A stretch of DNA of 64,000 nucleotides, taken from an uncultured Ruminococcus sp. GTDB taxonomy: Bacteria > Bacillota > Clostridia > Oscillospirales > Acutalibacteraceae. This document shows positions 23,800-34,247 of the stretch, one piece after another (position 1 is the first letter of the stretch; each line of letters opens with the position of its first letter). The stretch covers positions 1-64,000 of the forward strand of contig CALYBM010000052.1 in NCBI GenBank assembly GCA_944412525.1, read 5' to 3'. A program made the position numbers and the translations under genes. The notes beneath the pieces are model-generated. The model was not told where the DNA came from. It saw nothing but the letters and a program-made list of their open reading frames with translations, and ran no database searches.

Positions 23800-26421
23800 A
23801 TGAGTACAAAAGAGTATCCGATTGTAGACAATGCAGAATCATTTGAAGCTGTCCTCGCAAAAGTAAAAGAGGCAGAAAAGGTTTTTGCAACCTACACACA
23901 GGAGCAGGTTGACAAGATTTTTCTTGCAGCTGCTACCGCAGCAAATAAAATGAGAATCCCGCTTGCCAAGATGGCTGTTGAAGAAACAGGCATGGGCGTA
24001 GTAGAGGATAAGGTAATCAAGAATCATTTTGCTTCCGAGTACATTTACAACGCTTACAAGAATGTTAAGACTTGCGGCGTTATTGAGGAAGACAAGGCTT
24101 ACGGCATCAAGAAGATTGCAGAGCCTATCGGTGTTATCGGTGCCGTAATTCCGACAACAAACCCGACCTCCACAGCTATCTTTAAGACACTTGTATGTCT
24201 TAAAACCCGCAACGGTATCATCATAAGCCCGCACCCCCGTGCAAAGAAGAGCACAATTGAAGCTGCAAAGGTTGTTTTGGAGGCTGCTGTTGAGGCAGGT
24301 GCTCCTGAAGGTATCATCGGCTGGATCGATATTCCTTCTCTTGAGCTTACAACTATGCTCATGCAGGAATCAGACTGCATTCTTGCAACAGGCGGTCCCG
24401 GAATGGTTAAGTCAGCTTATTCATCAGGTAAGCCTGCACTCGGCGTTGGCGCAGGTAACACTCCTGCTATCATCGACGAGTCAGCAGATATTCTTCTTGC
24501 AGTTAACTCAATTATTCACTCAAAGACTTTTGACAACGGTATGATTTGTGCTTCTGAGCAGTCTGTAATCGTTGACAAGAAGATTTACAATAAGGTTAAA
24601 AAAGAGTTTAAGGCTCGCGGCTGTTACTTCCTCAATGCTGATGAAACAGAAAAGGTTAGAAAGACTATGATAATCAACGGCGCGCTCAACGCAAAGATCG
24701 TTGGTCAGAAGCCCGTTACAATCGCAGGTCTTGCCGGCGTGACAGTTCCCGAAGAAACAAAGGTTTTGATCGGTGAGGTTGAGTCTGTTGATATCAGCGA
24801 GGAATTTGCTCATGAGAAGCTTTCTCCTGTTCTTGCAATGTACAAGGCTGAAAACTTTGAAGACGCTATCGCAAAGGCAGAGAGACTCGTTGCTGACGGC
24901 GGTTACGGTCATACTTCTTCACTTTATGTTGACGCTGTCAATGAAAGAGAGAAGATTGACGAGTTTGCTTCACGCATGAAGACTTGCCGTATTCTTGTTA
25001 ATACTCCTTCATCACAAGGTGGTATCGGTGACCTCTACAACTTTAAGCTTACTCCTTCACTCACACTCGGCTGTGGCTCATGGGGCGGCAACTCAGTATC
25101 TGAGAATGTAGGCTGTAAGCACCTTATCAACATTAAGACAGTAGCCGAGAGGAGAGAAAATATGCTTTGGTTCAGAGCACCTGAAAAGGTATATATGAAG
25201 AAGGGCTGTATGCCTGTGGCTCTTCAGGAACTTAAAGATGTTATGGGCAAGAAGAGAGCCTTTATCGTAACAGACTCCTTCCTTTATAAAAATGGCTATA
25301 CAAAGCCTATCACAGACAAACTTGATGAAATGGGCATTGTTTACACAACATTTTCTGATGTTGAGCCGGATCCGTCACTGCTTTCAGCACAGAAAGGTGC
25401 AGAGGCAATGAGAAAGTTTGAGCCTGATGTAATCATCGCGCTCGGCGGCGGTTCAGCAATGGACGCAGGTAAAATCATGTGGGTACTCTATGAGCATCCC
25501 GAAGCTGACTTTATGGATATGGCAATGCGTTTCAGCGATATCCGTAAGAGAGTTTACACATTCCCGAAGATGGGCGAAAAGGCATACTTCATAGCTGTTC
25601 CTACATCATCTGGTACAGGTTCCGAGGTAACACCTTTCGCAGTAATTACCGACCAGAACACAGGCGTTAAGTATCCGCTTGCTGACTACGAGCTTATGCC
25701 TAACATGGCAATCGTTGACGCTGACAATATGATGAGCGGTCCTAAGGGTCTTACATCTGCTTCAGGTATCGACGCTGTTACACACGCACTTGAGGCTTAT
25801 GCTTCAATGATGGCTACAGACTTCACAGACGGTCTTGCACTTCGTTCACTTGAACTTATCTTCAAGTATCTCCCTGCTTGCTATGACAACGGTATGAATG
25901 AGCCTGTTGCCCGTGAAAAGGTTGCTCATGCAGCAACAATGGCAGGTATGGCATTTGCTAACGCATTCCTGGGTGTATGTCACTCAATGGCTCACAAGCT
26001 CGGTGCTTTCCATCACCTTCCCCACGGTATAGCTAACGCTCTTATGATCGAGCAGGTTATCCGTTTCAACTCTGCTGAAACTCCCGCTAAGATGGGTACT
26101 TTCCCGCAGTACGATCATCCTAAGACCCAGGCTCGTTATGCTGAAGTTGCGAAGTTCCTCGGACTTGCAGGCAAAAATGATGCTGAGAGTGTTGAAAACC
26201 TTATCAAGGCTATCAACGACCTCAAGGCAAGAGTCGGCATTAAGAACTCCATTAAGGAGTACGGCGTTGACGAAACCGACTTCCTCAACAGACTTGACGA
26301 TATGGTTGAGCAGGCATTCGATGACCAGTGCACAGGTGCTAACCCGAGATATCCGCTCTTTAAGGAAATCAAGCAGATGTACCTCAACGCTTATTACGGT
26401 AACAACAGCGAAGCTGTTTGA
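23800..26421 (+). CDS. adhE: Bifunctional acetaldehyde-CoA / alcohol dehydrogenase
   Basis: 873 residues. AdhE reduces acetyl-CoA to acetaldehyde and then ethanol, regenerating NAD+. The N-terminal aldehyde dehydrogenase half contains the catalytic cysteine in NGMICASEQS. The C-terminal iron alcohol dehydrogenase half, from about residue 450, has GGGSAMDAGK and the metal-binding HSMAHKLGAFHHLPHG. Full family length. Codon use is strongly biased toward a narrow set compared with neighbours, typical of very high expression. A TATAAT at 23771-23776 is present but I find no good -35. A strong terminator follows. Confidence 0.98.
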   Translation: MSTKEYPIVDNAESFEAVLAKVKEAEKVFATYTQEQVDKIFLAAATAANKMRIPLAKMAVEETGMGVVEDKVIKNHFASEYIYNAYKNVKTCGVIEEDKAYGIKKIAEPIGVIGAVIPTTNPTSTAIFKTLVCLKTRNGIIISPHPRAKKSTIEAAKVVLEAAVEAGAPEGIIGWIDIPSLELTTMLMQESDCILATGGPGMVKSAYSSGKPALGVGAGNTPAIIDESADILLAVNSIIHSKTFDNGMICASEQSVIVDKKIYNKVKKEFKARGCYFLNADETEKVRKTMIINGALNAKIVGQKPVTIAGLAGVTVPEETKVLIGEVESVDISEEFAHEKLSPVLAMYKAENFEDAIAKAERLVADGGYGHTSSLYVDAVNEREKIDEFASRMKTCRILVNTPSSQGGIGDLYNFKLTPSLTLGCGSWGGNSVSENVGCKHLINIKTVAERRENMLWFRAPEKVYMKKGCMPVALQELKDVMGKKRAFIVTDSFLYKNGYTKPITDKLDEMGIVYTTFSDVEPDPSLLSAQKGAEAMRKFEPDVIIALGGGSAMDAGKIMWVLYEHPEADFMDMAMRFSDIRKRVYTFPKMGEKAYFIAVPTSSGTGSEVTPFAVITDQNTGVKYPLADYELMPNMAIVDADNMMSGPKGLTSASGIDAVTHALEAYASMMATDFTDGLALRSLELIFKYLPACYDNGMNEPVAREKVAHAATMAGMAFANAFLGVCHSMAHKLGAFHHLPHGIANALMIEQVIRFNSAETPAKMGTFPQYDHPKTQARYAEVAKFLGLAGKNDAESVENLIKAINDLKARVGIKNSIKEYGVDETDFLNRLDDMVEQAFDDQCTGANPRYPLFKEIKQMYLNAYYGNNSEAV

Positions 26422-26954
26422 TATTGATGTTTGCATAGACTTCTGTTTTCAGATGTCAGTATCTACTCTTTATCTGTTGATCGGATAATTGTTAAAATAA
26501 CATGTGTTTTATGAGCCGCATTTTTTGCGGCTCATTTTAATTTTGCTAATAGTTGTTATGCAGCTAAATTTAATATAAATAGCTTTTTAATTGCTGAAAC
26601 AGTAAAAAATTGCTTTTATTACTGTGGAATTTTTACCGAAAATATAATTATAACCTAAAAATTACATTGTGTTAAAATATATTGTTAATTATCACTAATT
26701 TTTTTACAAAAAATTTTATTACAAAAATTGTCAATATTGGTATATGCCATTAATTATGAAATTGTGTTATATTAAAATATTTAACAAGGATTGTTCCTAT
26801 TATTAATGAAAGGAGGAGCGTTTAATATTTATTTGCGGAAGGGGGACAGCACACAATAAATTTTTGCAGATTGTTTGTAAATTTTATAAAGTGAGATTAT
26901 TAAAAGGTTAATTTTATTAGGAGTTTTGTAATTAATTGTAATTTAGGAGTAATT
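26422..26954. other. Long intergenic region upstream of the secreted amylase
   Basis: Holds the adhE terminator (26511-26544), then about 400 bases of very AT-rich DNA. A strong Shine-Dalgarno-like AAAGGAGGAG at about 26810-26818 is not followed by a usable start codon. No -10/-35 pair stands out; TTGTCA at 26728 and TTACAA at 26719 are weak candidates. Confidence 0.5.
26511..26544 (+). terminator. Terminator of adhE
   Basis: ATGAGCCGCA (26511-26520) pairs perfectly with TGCGGCTCAT (26526-26535), five-T loop, T-rich tail. Confidence 0.85.
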
Positions 26955-29900
26955 ATGAAAAAGTTAAAAAAAGCTATTTTATGCTCGGTGCTTGCACTCA
27001 GCACAGCTTTTTCGAGCCTTACTTTCGGTTCGTTTGCTGCAAGTGCAGTTGCAACTGATAGCGAAATTGTATCGGCGGAAAGTGAAATAAGCTCCGTCGG
27101 TGCGGCAAACTACGGACTTGCCGACAATATACAGGACGGAGTAATACTTCACTGTTTTGACTGGAAGTACAATGATATAAAAGCGGAGCTTCCGAATATA
27201 GCAGAGGCAGGCTTCACTGCCGTTCAAACATCTCCCGCACAGCCTGCCGACAGTTCGGGTACATGGTATTGGCTTTACCAGCCGCTTGGATTCTACATTG
27301 GGACAAATGACCTTGGCACTAAATCAGATCTTCAGAGTTTGTGTACCGAGGCTGAAAAATACGGTATTAAGGTAGTTGTGGATGTTGTAGCAAATCACCT
27401 GACGGGTGATCATTCAAGGATTGACAACGACCTTAAGTCATCTCAATACTGGCATAATTACGGCTCTGTTTCAAACTGGGCAGACCGTTATCAGGTAACA
27501 CACGGTGAGATAGGAATGCCCGATCTTAATACGGAAAACAGCTATGTTCAGAATAAGGTTAAAAACTATATTGCTGAGCTAAAAAGTGTCGGTGTTGACG
27601 GAATCAGATTTGACGCCGCAAAGCACATCGGACTTCCCAGTGAAGGAGACAATTTCTGGGCAAATATCACAAGTGACAAAAGTCTGTGGTATTACGGCGA
27701 AATTTTAGGAGGACCGGATGACCGTCAATCGGGCAATGAAGGTCTGATGAAAGAATACACCAACTACATCAGCGTAACAGACAGTAACTACTGCAAACAG
27801 CTTCGCGATTCTTTCAGCAGCGGAAGTGTACCAAGCTCATTCGGAAACTGGTCCGCAAAAGGCGTATCAAACGACAAGCTTGTGTACTGGGGAGAAAGCC
27901 ACGACACTTGGTCAAATAACCAGGATTGGGGTTATTCAAACGGTATGAGCCAAAATGTAATTGATCGTGCCTATGCTGTAGCGGCAAGCAGAAACGATAT
28001 ATCGGCGCTCTACTTCTCAAGGCCCTCATCAAGCTATAAGGAAAACATCAAAGCCGGACAAAAGGGCAGCACACATTTTACAAGCTCAGAAGTAGCAGAG
28101 GTCAATAAATTTCACAATGCTATGATAGGCAAAGAGGATTATTATTTAAGCTCTAACGGATGTGCTGTAATAACGAGAAAAGACGGCGGAGCAGTTATTG
28201 TAAAGGGCAGCGGAAGCGGCAATGTATCGGTAACAAACGGCGGCGGATATGCAAAGCCGGGAACCTATGTGGATCAGATTTCGGGCAACACATTTACGGT
28301 TACATCAAGCAATATCAGCGGAACGGTAGGTTCATCAGGTATTGCAGTAATTTATGATGCAGTAAAAAGTCCGTCAGCTTCTGTAACTCCCGGTACAAAG
28401 AGCTACAAGACAGATACCTTGACTCTTACATTGAACTACAAAAACGCGACAAGCGGTCAGTATTCTATTGACGGCGGTGTCTACAAAAGCTTTGCAGACG
28501 GTCAGCAGATAACAATCGGCAAGGGCCTTGCCTACGGTACAAAGACGACCGTAACCGTAAAAGCTTCAAACGGAACAGAAACCTCACAAGAGGAAACCTA
28601 CACATATACAAAGGTTGATCCGACTCTTACACAGAAAATATATTTTGACAATTCTTCGTACAACTGGTCAAGTGTTTATGCCTATATTTATAATGAATTC
28701 GGATCAAGTTCAGGCGGCTCCGAAAGCGGCGGAGACGGTGGAGAAAGTTCCGTTTCACCGAGCGGCACCGTTCAGTTTACCGATAATCAGGGCTGGGGCG
28801 ACAACATTTACGCATATTTCTGGTCAGACAGTCAGACTGATATCGGAGGTGCATGGCCGGGTACAAAGATGGGAAATCCCACAAACAACGGAATGGGACA
28901 GAACAACTACTCTGTTTCAATTCCCGACGGTGCTACATATGTTATTTTTACAAACGGATACGACCAAACCTCGGATATATATATCAGCGGATTCGAGGGA
29001 TATTATACGGACAATTCGAGAGATTCGAGCGGTCATCTTAACGCGATTGGCTGGAATTCAAACAAAGGCCTTCTTTACTCTCCTTTAATAGGCAGTTCAA
29101 GTGCTTCATTAGCTGACGAAGTGGCAGCTTGGCCCGGAGTAAAAATGACATACGATTCAGCAACCGGTTATTATGTTACGGAAGTGCCTGAAGGCTACGA
29201 GAACGCATATGTAATCTTTACCGAGGGTGAAAATGCAACTACAAACAGATATCCGGCAGATTTGGAACCGGGGCTTCCTCTTGAAGGTGTAACAAAGCTG
29301 TTCTCGGCTAATCATTCTTTTGAGCCTTACACACCCGTTAAACCGACAGAGCCGACCACTCAGCCTACAACTAAACCAACTACGCAGCCCACTACTCAAC
29401 CCACAACTAAACCGACGACGCAGCCCACAACTCAGCCGGAAAGCGGTTCGATTTCCGTGACTGCAAAATCAAATGTTTTCCCAACTGCTAAAAAGACATT
29501 TGATGTAAGTGAAAAGACTGTCACCGTTACATATAAGCTCAGTGCAAATATGTCGGTTGAAAACACTCAGTGGACGCTAACATTTGACAGTTCAAAACTT
29601 AAATATTCTGCTGCAAATAACTCTGTTAACGGAACACAAACAATTACACCTGTAGTAGGGGATAGTCTTGTGTATAATAATACGGATAACAGACTTATCG
29701 GCAACTTTTCTTCGGTTAACTTTTTTGAATTTAAGAACGACGAAAGTTTTGTATCTGTCACATTTGAAATTATAGGAACAGGCAGTGCAGAAATTGACCT
29801 TTATGTTGATGTTTTGAGCTTGGCTTACAAGTCAAACAATAAGATTTATGACGAGTCAATCGTAGATAAAGGTGAGATTCAGGATATATCTGATATTGAT

Positions 29901-30170
29901 GGTTTTGAAAATGCCCAAATATCCACCAAGACAACATTTGAAGGAACTGTTTTGATGGGTGATGTAAATTTTGACGGAGTAATTGATGTTCGTGATGTTA
30001 CATTAATTCAAAAATATATTGTAGGTACCGAAGATTTGTCTGTCCTTGGGCTTAAAGCGATGGATGTTAATCAAGACAATCGCTATTCGATAGCAGATGC
30101 AACTATGATACAGATATATATTATTTCAGGTGTTAACGGTGAAACAGGTTGCTGCGGTCAATATCGTTAA
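26955..30170 (+). CDS. Secreted GH13 alpha-amylase with nested CBM26 modules, cohesin-like domain and dockerin
   Basis: 1071 residues. Signal peptide at 1 to about 30. An AmyE-like GH13 domain (about 55-470) has nucleophile Asp220 (GIRFDAAKH), acid/base Glu249 (YYGEI) and Asp317 (GESHDTW). An Ig-like segment covers 473-553. The start of a CBM26 (560-585) is interrupted by a complete CBM26 (about 604-700) and resumes at about 722-786. A PTTQ/PTTK linker (794-829), a cohesin-like beta domain (831-965) and a type I dockerin (about 998-1062) with two canonical calcium loops follow. It hydrolyses starch outside the cell, docked to a scaffold or the surface. The layout recalls amylosome enzymes of R. 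bromii; this link is from family knowledge. Confidence 0.93.
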   Translation: MKKLKKAILCSVLALSTAFSSLTFGSFAASAVATDSEIVSAESEISSVGAANYGLADNIQDGVILHCFDWKYNDIKAELPNIAEAGFTAVQTSPAQPADSSGTWYWLYQPLGFYIGTNDLGTKSDLQSLCTEAEKYGIKVVVDVVANHLTGDHSRIDNDLKSSQYWHNYGSVSNWADRYQVTHGEIGMPDLNTENSYVQNKVKNYIAELKSVGVDGIRFDAAKHIGLPSEGDNFWANITSDKSLWYYGEILGGPDDRQSGNEGLMKEYTNYISVTDSNYCKQLRDSFSSGSVPSSFGNWSAKGVSNDKLVYWGESHDTWSNNQDWGYSNGMSQNVIDRAYAVAASRNDISALYFSRPSSSYKENIKAGQKGSTHFTSSEVAEVNKFHNAMIGKEDYYLSSNGCAVITRKDGGAVIVKGSGSGNVSVTNGGGYAKPGTYVDQISGNTFTVTSSNISGTVGSSGIAVIYDAVKSPSASVTPGTKSYKTDTLTLTLNYKNATSGQYSIDGGVYKSFADGQQITIGKGLAYGTKTTVTVKASNGTETSQEETYTYTKVDPTLTQKIYFDNSSYNWSSVYAYIYNEFGSSSGGSESGGDGGESSVSPSGTVQFTDNQGWGDNIYAYFWSDSQTDIGGAWPGTKMGNPTNNGMGQNNYSVSIPDGATYVIFTNGYDQTSDIYISGFEGYYTDNSRDSSGHLNAIGWNSNKGLLYSPLIGSSSASLADEVAAWPGVKMTYDSATGYYVTEVPEGYENAYVIFTEGENATTNRYPADLEPGLPLEGVTKLFSANHSFEPYTPVKPTEPTTQPTTKPTTQPTTQPTTKPTTQPTTQPESGSISVTAKSNVFPTAKKTFDVSEKTVTVTYKLSANMSVENTQWTLTFDSSKLKYSAANNSVNGTQTITPVVGDSLVYNNTDNRLIGNFSSVNFFEFKNDESFVSVTFEIIGTGSAEIDLYVDVLSLAYKSNNKIYDESIVDKGEIQDISDIDGFENAQISTKTTFEGTVLMGDVNFDGVIDVRDVTLIQKYIVGTEDLSVLGLKAMDVNQDNRYSIADATMIQIYIISGVNGETGCCGQYR
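29334..29441 (+). repeat. Thr/Pro-rich linker repeat within the amylase gene
   Basis: Degenerate 12-base units encode repeated PTTQ and PTTK. It is a flexible, probably glycosylated linker between the CBM region and the cohesin-like domain, and may vary in copy number. Confidence 0.75.
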
Positions 30171-30215
30171 ATTACTGTGAGTTTAGATGACTTAAATTAA
30201 TAAACAAACTGATAA

Positions 30216-30248
30216 AAGCCAAGAATCCGATATTCGGGTTCTTGGCTT
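30216..30248 (+). terminator. Stem-loop after the amylase gene
   Basis: A 14-bp stem with one wobble (30216-30229 with 30235-30248) and ATATT loop. There is no T-run after it, so it may protect the 3' end or terminate inefficiently. Confidence 0.5.
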
Positions 30249-30318
30249 GCAGTGCAATTATATAGACTTTGCAGTTAGACCTATAATCTGAATGTTGTGT
30301 AATTTTAAGGAGTGAAAA

Positions 30319-31005
30319 ATGGTCAAATTAACGGGGACACCCGACAATTTTTTGGAATATCTAAGAGTATCGCCTCTTTTTATCGGAATAGAGGATGAAG
30401 AAATAGAAAGATTTCTGTCAACATGCTCTTATTCCTTTTACAAGCTGTCAGTAAACGAAGAACTGGTAACAAAGCTTGGATACTCGGTATTTGTTATTTC
30501 CGGAGTTGTAGCGACTTATGTGCTTAACGATCAGGGCGAGCGCTCGCTTGCTAATATATTTAAAGCGGAGGTTAACCCTCTTATACCGACGGATATAGGT
30601 GATCCGTATCCGACGTTAATGGCATACAGTAAAAAAAGATCGCTTGTGTTGTCGATTGAAACCGATTCGTATATGAAACTAAATCCCGGTATCATTTCAA
30701 TTCAGACGAGAATTTTACAAAATATTGTAAGTATTTTTTACGCTACAACCAAGGTAGTTATTGACCGAACTATTTGTAATTCAGAGGTAAACTCAAGAAA
30801 ACGAATTATTATGTATATAAAAACTCTCTATAATTCCGATAACGGAAACTGCGTTACGGTTCCGCTTACCCGAAAAGATCTTGCCGATCACCTGCGTATG
30901 GATACCAGCACACTGATGAGAGAGTTGAAAACATTGAAAAATCAGGGATTGATTGACTATGACAGAAAAAGCATTTTTATAAAAGATATAAGTTTACTAT
31001 CATAG
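30319..31005 (+). CDS. Crp/Fnr-family transcriptional regulator
   Basis: 228 residues. The N-terminal part (about 15-130) resembles a degenerate cyclic-nucleotide-binding domain (VFVISGVVATYVLNDQGE) without the Arg-Ser phosphate-binding signature. The C-terminal winged helix has KDLADHLRMDTSTLMRELKTL. It resembles the regulator at 1805-2434 in size and recognition helix. TAAGGAG precedes the ATG. It lies downstream of the amylase but has its own intergenic space; targets unknown. Confidence 0.85.
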   Translation: MVKLTGTPDNFLEYLRVSPLFIGIEDEEIERFLSTCSYSFYKLSVNEELVTKLGYSVFVISGVVATYVLNDQGERSLANIFKAEVNPLIPTDIGDPYPTLMAYSKKRSLVLSIETDSYMKLNPGIISIQTRILQNIVSIFYATTKVVIDRTICNSEVNSRKRIIMYIKTLYNSDNGNCVTVPLTRKDLADHLRMDTSTLMRELKTLKNQGLIDYDRKSIFIKDISLLS

Positions 31006-31017
31006 ATTTTCCTCTCG

Positions 31018-31052
31018 GCACGGATTAGCTCGGTTAATCCGTGCGATTTTTT
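31018..31052 (+). terminator. Terminator of the second Crp/Fnr gene
   Basis: GCACGGATTA (31018-31027) pairs perfectly with TAATCCGTGC (31035-31044), then GATTTTTT. Confidence 0.85.
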
Positions 31053-31153
31053 GTAATTTGCGTTAACATTAATTTGTTTTTAATAGTGTACTTTTCAGCT
31101 TAAAATTAATTGCACCCACGCTTTAAATGTAAAACGGGGTGCTTTTTTAGTAA

Positions 31154-32773
31154 TTATTTTTTTGTAGTTACATGCTTCTGCGTTTTATTTATAATCAAAA
31201 CATCATTTTCCTTAATTGTTGTTTTTCCTCTCGGAATAACAATTCTGTTGTCCCTCTTAATAAGAGTTACAAGCTTATCTGAATCAAGGTCGATTTCAGA
31301 AAGGCTCATTCCTATCCACTCGTTATCGGCGTCTATGTCAATTTCGGTTAAATGTCCCGTGAACTTTTTTTCAAGCGACGGTCCGCTCAATACGGCAATA
31401 TCACCCGCAAGCAGAGTAGTATTGCCCCTCGGGACAATTTCCTTATCGTCCCTTATTATAAGCGCAAGAATTGTGCTTGGCAAAAAGCGGATGTTGCACA
31501 CTTTTTTGTTTACCCAGGGGTGCTTTTCATTTATCGGAAGCTTTATGAATTGCACGGGAACTTCCTTTGTGTAGTCGTTAAATGTTTTCATAACATCGCT
31601 CTTGTTGTCTATCATATTAAGCCGCTTTGCAACAAACGGAATGAGCGTGCCCTGTATTGATATTGAGAACAGGACGATAAAGAAAACTACATGGAATACA
31701 TCATTTTTTATATAAGCAGGGCTTACAACCGCCATTATCGCAAAAACTATTGACGCCGCACCTCTGAGACCTGACCAAGACACCAAAAGCTGTTGGTTAA
31801 TCGGGCATTTAAACGGCGTGAGTATTGCAAAGACCGACAGCGGTCGTGCAACAAAAGTGAGAAACAGGGCAATAGCGAGTGCGGGCAAAATGATAGAAAC
31901 CATTTGTGAGGGGAACGAAACAAGTCCCAAAAGGAAAAATATCAGTATCTGCATAAGACCCGTTATGCCGTCAAAAAAATGGACAAGAGATTGCTTGTTT
32001 GGGATTTCCATATTGCCGAGAATTATACCCGTGATATAAACAGAGAGGTAACCGTTTCCGCCGATTAGCGATGATGCGGAATAGGAAGCAAGTGCCATGG
32101 AAAAAACGAGAATTGACTCAACGCCGTTTTTCTTGAGGTTTAACTTATTAAGCATAAAATACGCCGCAAAAGCTACCCCGACGCCAACCGTTGCACCGAA
32201 AACTATCTGAGCAAAAATCATATATATTATATCTGCCGGGCTTGTATTTCCGCTCATCAGTGTAAGAATAATTACAGTCATCATATAGGAACAGGGGTCG
32301 TTACTGCCGCTTTCAACTTCAAGCAGAGAGGCGGTGTTATATTTAAGATTAAGCCTTTTGCTTCTCAGTATCGAAAAAACCGACGCAGCGTCAGTTGAGC
32401 TTATGACTGCACCGATTAGCAGACTTTCAAGCAGATCAAAATGCAGTACAAAACAGCAAAACAGTCCCGTAATGCCCGCCGTGAGAACAACACCGAGCGA
32501 AGAGAGCAAAACCGATTTTACCGCAACGGTTTTTGCCTTTTTCCAGTTAGTGCCGAATCCGCCGTAAAACATGATAAAAATAAGAGAGACGGAACAGATT
32601 GTCTCGGCAAAGGAAAAGTCATCAAACTGTATTCTAAATATTCCGTCACACCCAAATAACATACCAAGGAATATAAAAGCAAGCAAAACAGGTACGCCGA
32701 TTTTTGAAGTAAATTTGCTTACTGCAAGACATATCATAATTATTACCGCGGCAATCAATATATAAAGCTGCAT
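31154..32773 (-). CDS. CPA-type potassium(sodium)/proton antiporter with TrkA-C domains
   Basis: 539 residues. Residues 1 to about 385 hold 11-12 membrane helices of the Na+/H+ exchanger fold; LIGAVISSTDAASVFSIL carries the ion-binding aspartate, and LLEVESGSNDP is typical of NhaP2-like proteins. The cytoplasmic tail has two TrkA-C-like domains, suggesting control by a small ligand. It exports potassium or sodium in exchange for protons. Start ATG 32773 has GGGAGG 5 bases upstream; the longer in-frame start adds unlikely residues. Confidence 0.9.
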   Translation of the reverse strand: MQLYILIAAVIIMICLAVSKFTSKIGVPVLLAFIFLGMLFGCDGIFRIQFDDFSFAETICSVSLIFIMFYGGFGTNWKKAKTVAVKSVLLSSLGVVLTAGITGLFCCFVLHFDLLESLLIGAVISSTDAASVFSILRSKRLNLKYNTASLLEVESGSNDPCSYMMTVIILTLMSGNTSPADIIYMIFAQIVFGATVGVGVAFAAYFMLNKLNLKKNGVESILVFSMALASYSASSLIGGNGYLSVYITGIILGNMEIPNKQSLVHFFDGITGLMQILIFFLLGLVSFPSQMVSIILPALAIALFLTFVARPLSVFAILTPFKCPINQQLLVSWSGLRGAASIVFAIMAVVSPAYIKNDVFHVVFFIVLFSISIQGTLIPFVAKRLNMIDNKSDVMKTFNDYTKEVPVQFIKLPINEKHPWVNKKVCNIRFLPSTILALIIRDDKEIVPRGNTTLLAGDIAVLSGPSLEKKFTGHLTEIDIDADNEWIGMSLSEIDLDSDKLVTLIKRDNRIVIPRGKTTIKENDVLIINKTQKHVTTKK

Positions 32774-32861
32774 AAAACCTCCCGAAAAACAAATCGGTAC
32801 AGCAAAGATGAACATCCTTGTTGCACCGCAAATTAATATTATAATATTACACTATAAGAGT

Positions 32862-32890
32862 ATTATACTATAAAAAGTGATTTTTGACAA
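32862..32890 (-). promoter_or_regulatory. Promoter of the antiporter gene
   Basis: Minus strand TTGTCA (32890-32885), 17-bp spacer, TATAAT (32867-32862). Confidence 0.7.
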
Positions 32891-33065
32891 GCAGCATATT
32901 TTAGGCGATAACAAAAATAAAAAGGCGCGTAATGATATTGCCTGTTTCGGTTATGAAATAATATTTTAGCAATACAGCCAAGTATCCGTACCCGATAACA
33001 CGGCTGTTAAAAACTCATAATATTATTTATATTGATTGAACGGCAGATAATCAGATATTAAAGTC

Positions 33066-33108
33066 CAATAAAAAACAAAACTGATTCCATTTTAAATGAA
33101 ATCAGTTT
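33066..33108 (-). terminator. Terminator of ilvBNC
   Basis: AACTGATT-CAT (33079-33090) pairs with ATG-AATCAGTT (33096-33107) with one mismatch. On the minus strand it runs into TTTTGTTTTTTATTGG. Confidence 0.75.
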
Positions 33109-33145
33109 GTCTTTTATATTATTAAAATAAACCGCTCATTACCGA

Positions 33146-34201
<1,056 letters not shown>

Positions 34202-34247
34202 TTACCGCAAACTGCGGCATAATTAATATATATGCTATACTGTAAGA

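Larger units (their letters stand above)
32774..33145. other. Intergenic region, antiporter promoter and ilvC terminator
   Basis: Contains the minus-strand promoter at 32862-32890 and the terminator at 33066-33108. Between them (32891-33060) are small inverted repeats such as ACAGCC...GGCTGT but no gene. Confidence 0.55.

Noticed and set aside
28615..29088. 157-codon reading frame inside the amylase gene
   Set aside because: It is a shifted frame over well-supported CBM26 coding sequence and resembles no protein.
29334..29441. Intergenic minisatellite or CRISPR
   Set aside because: The repeats are coding and give a PTTQ/PTTK linker between domains.
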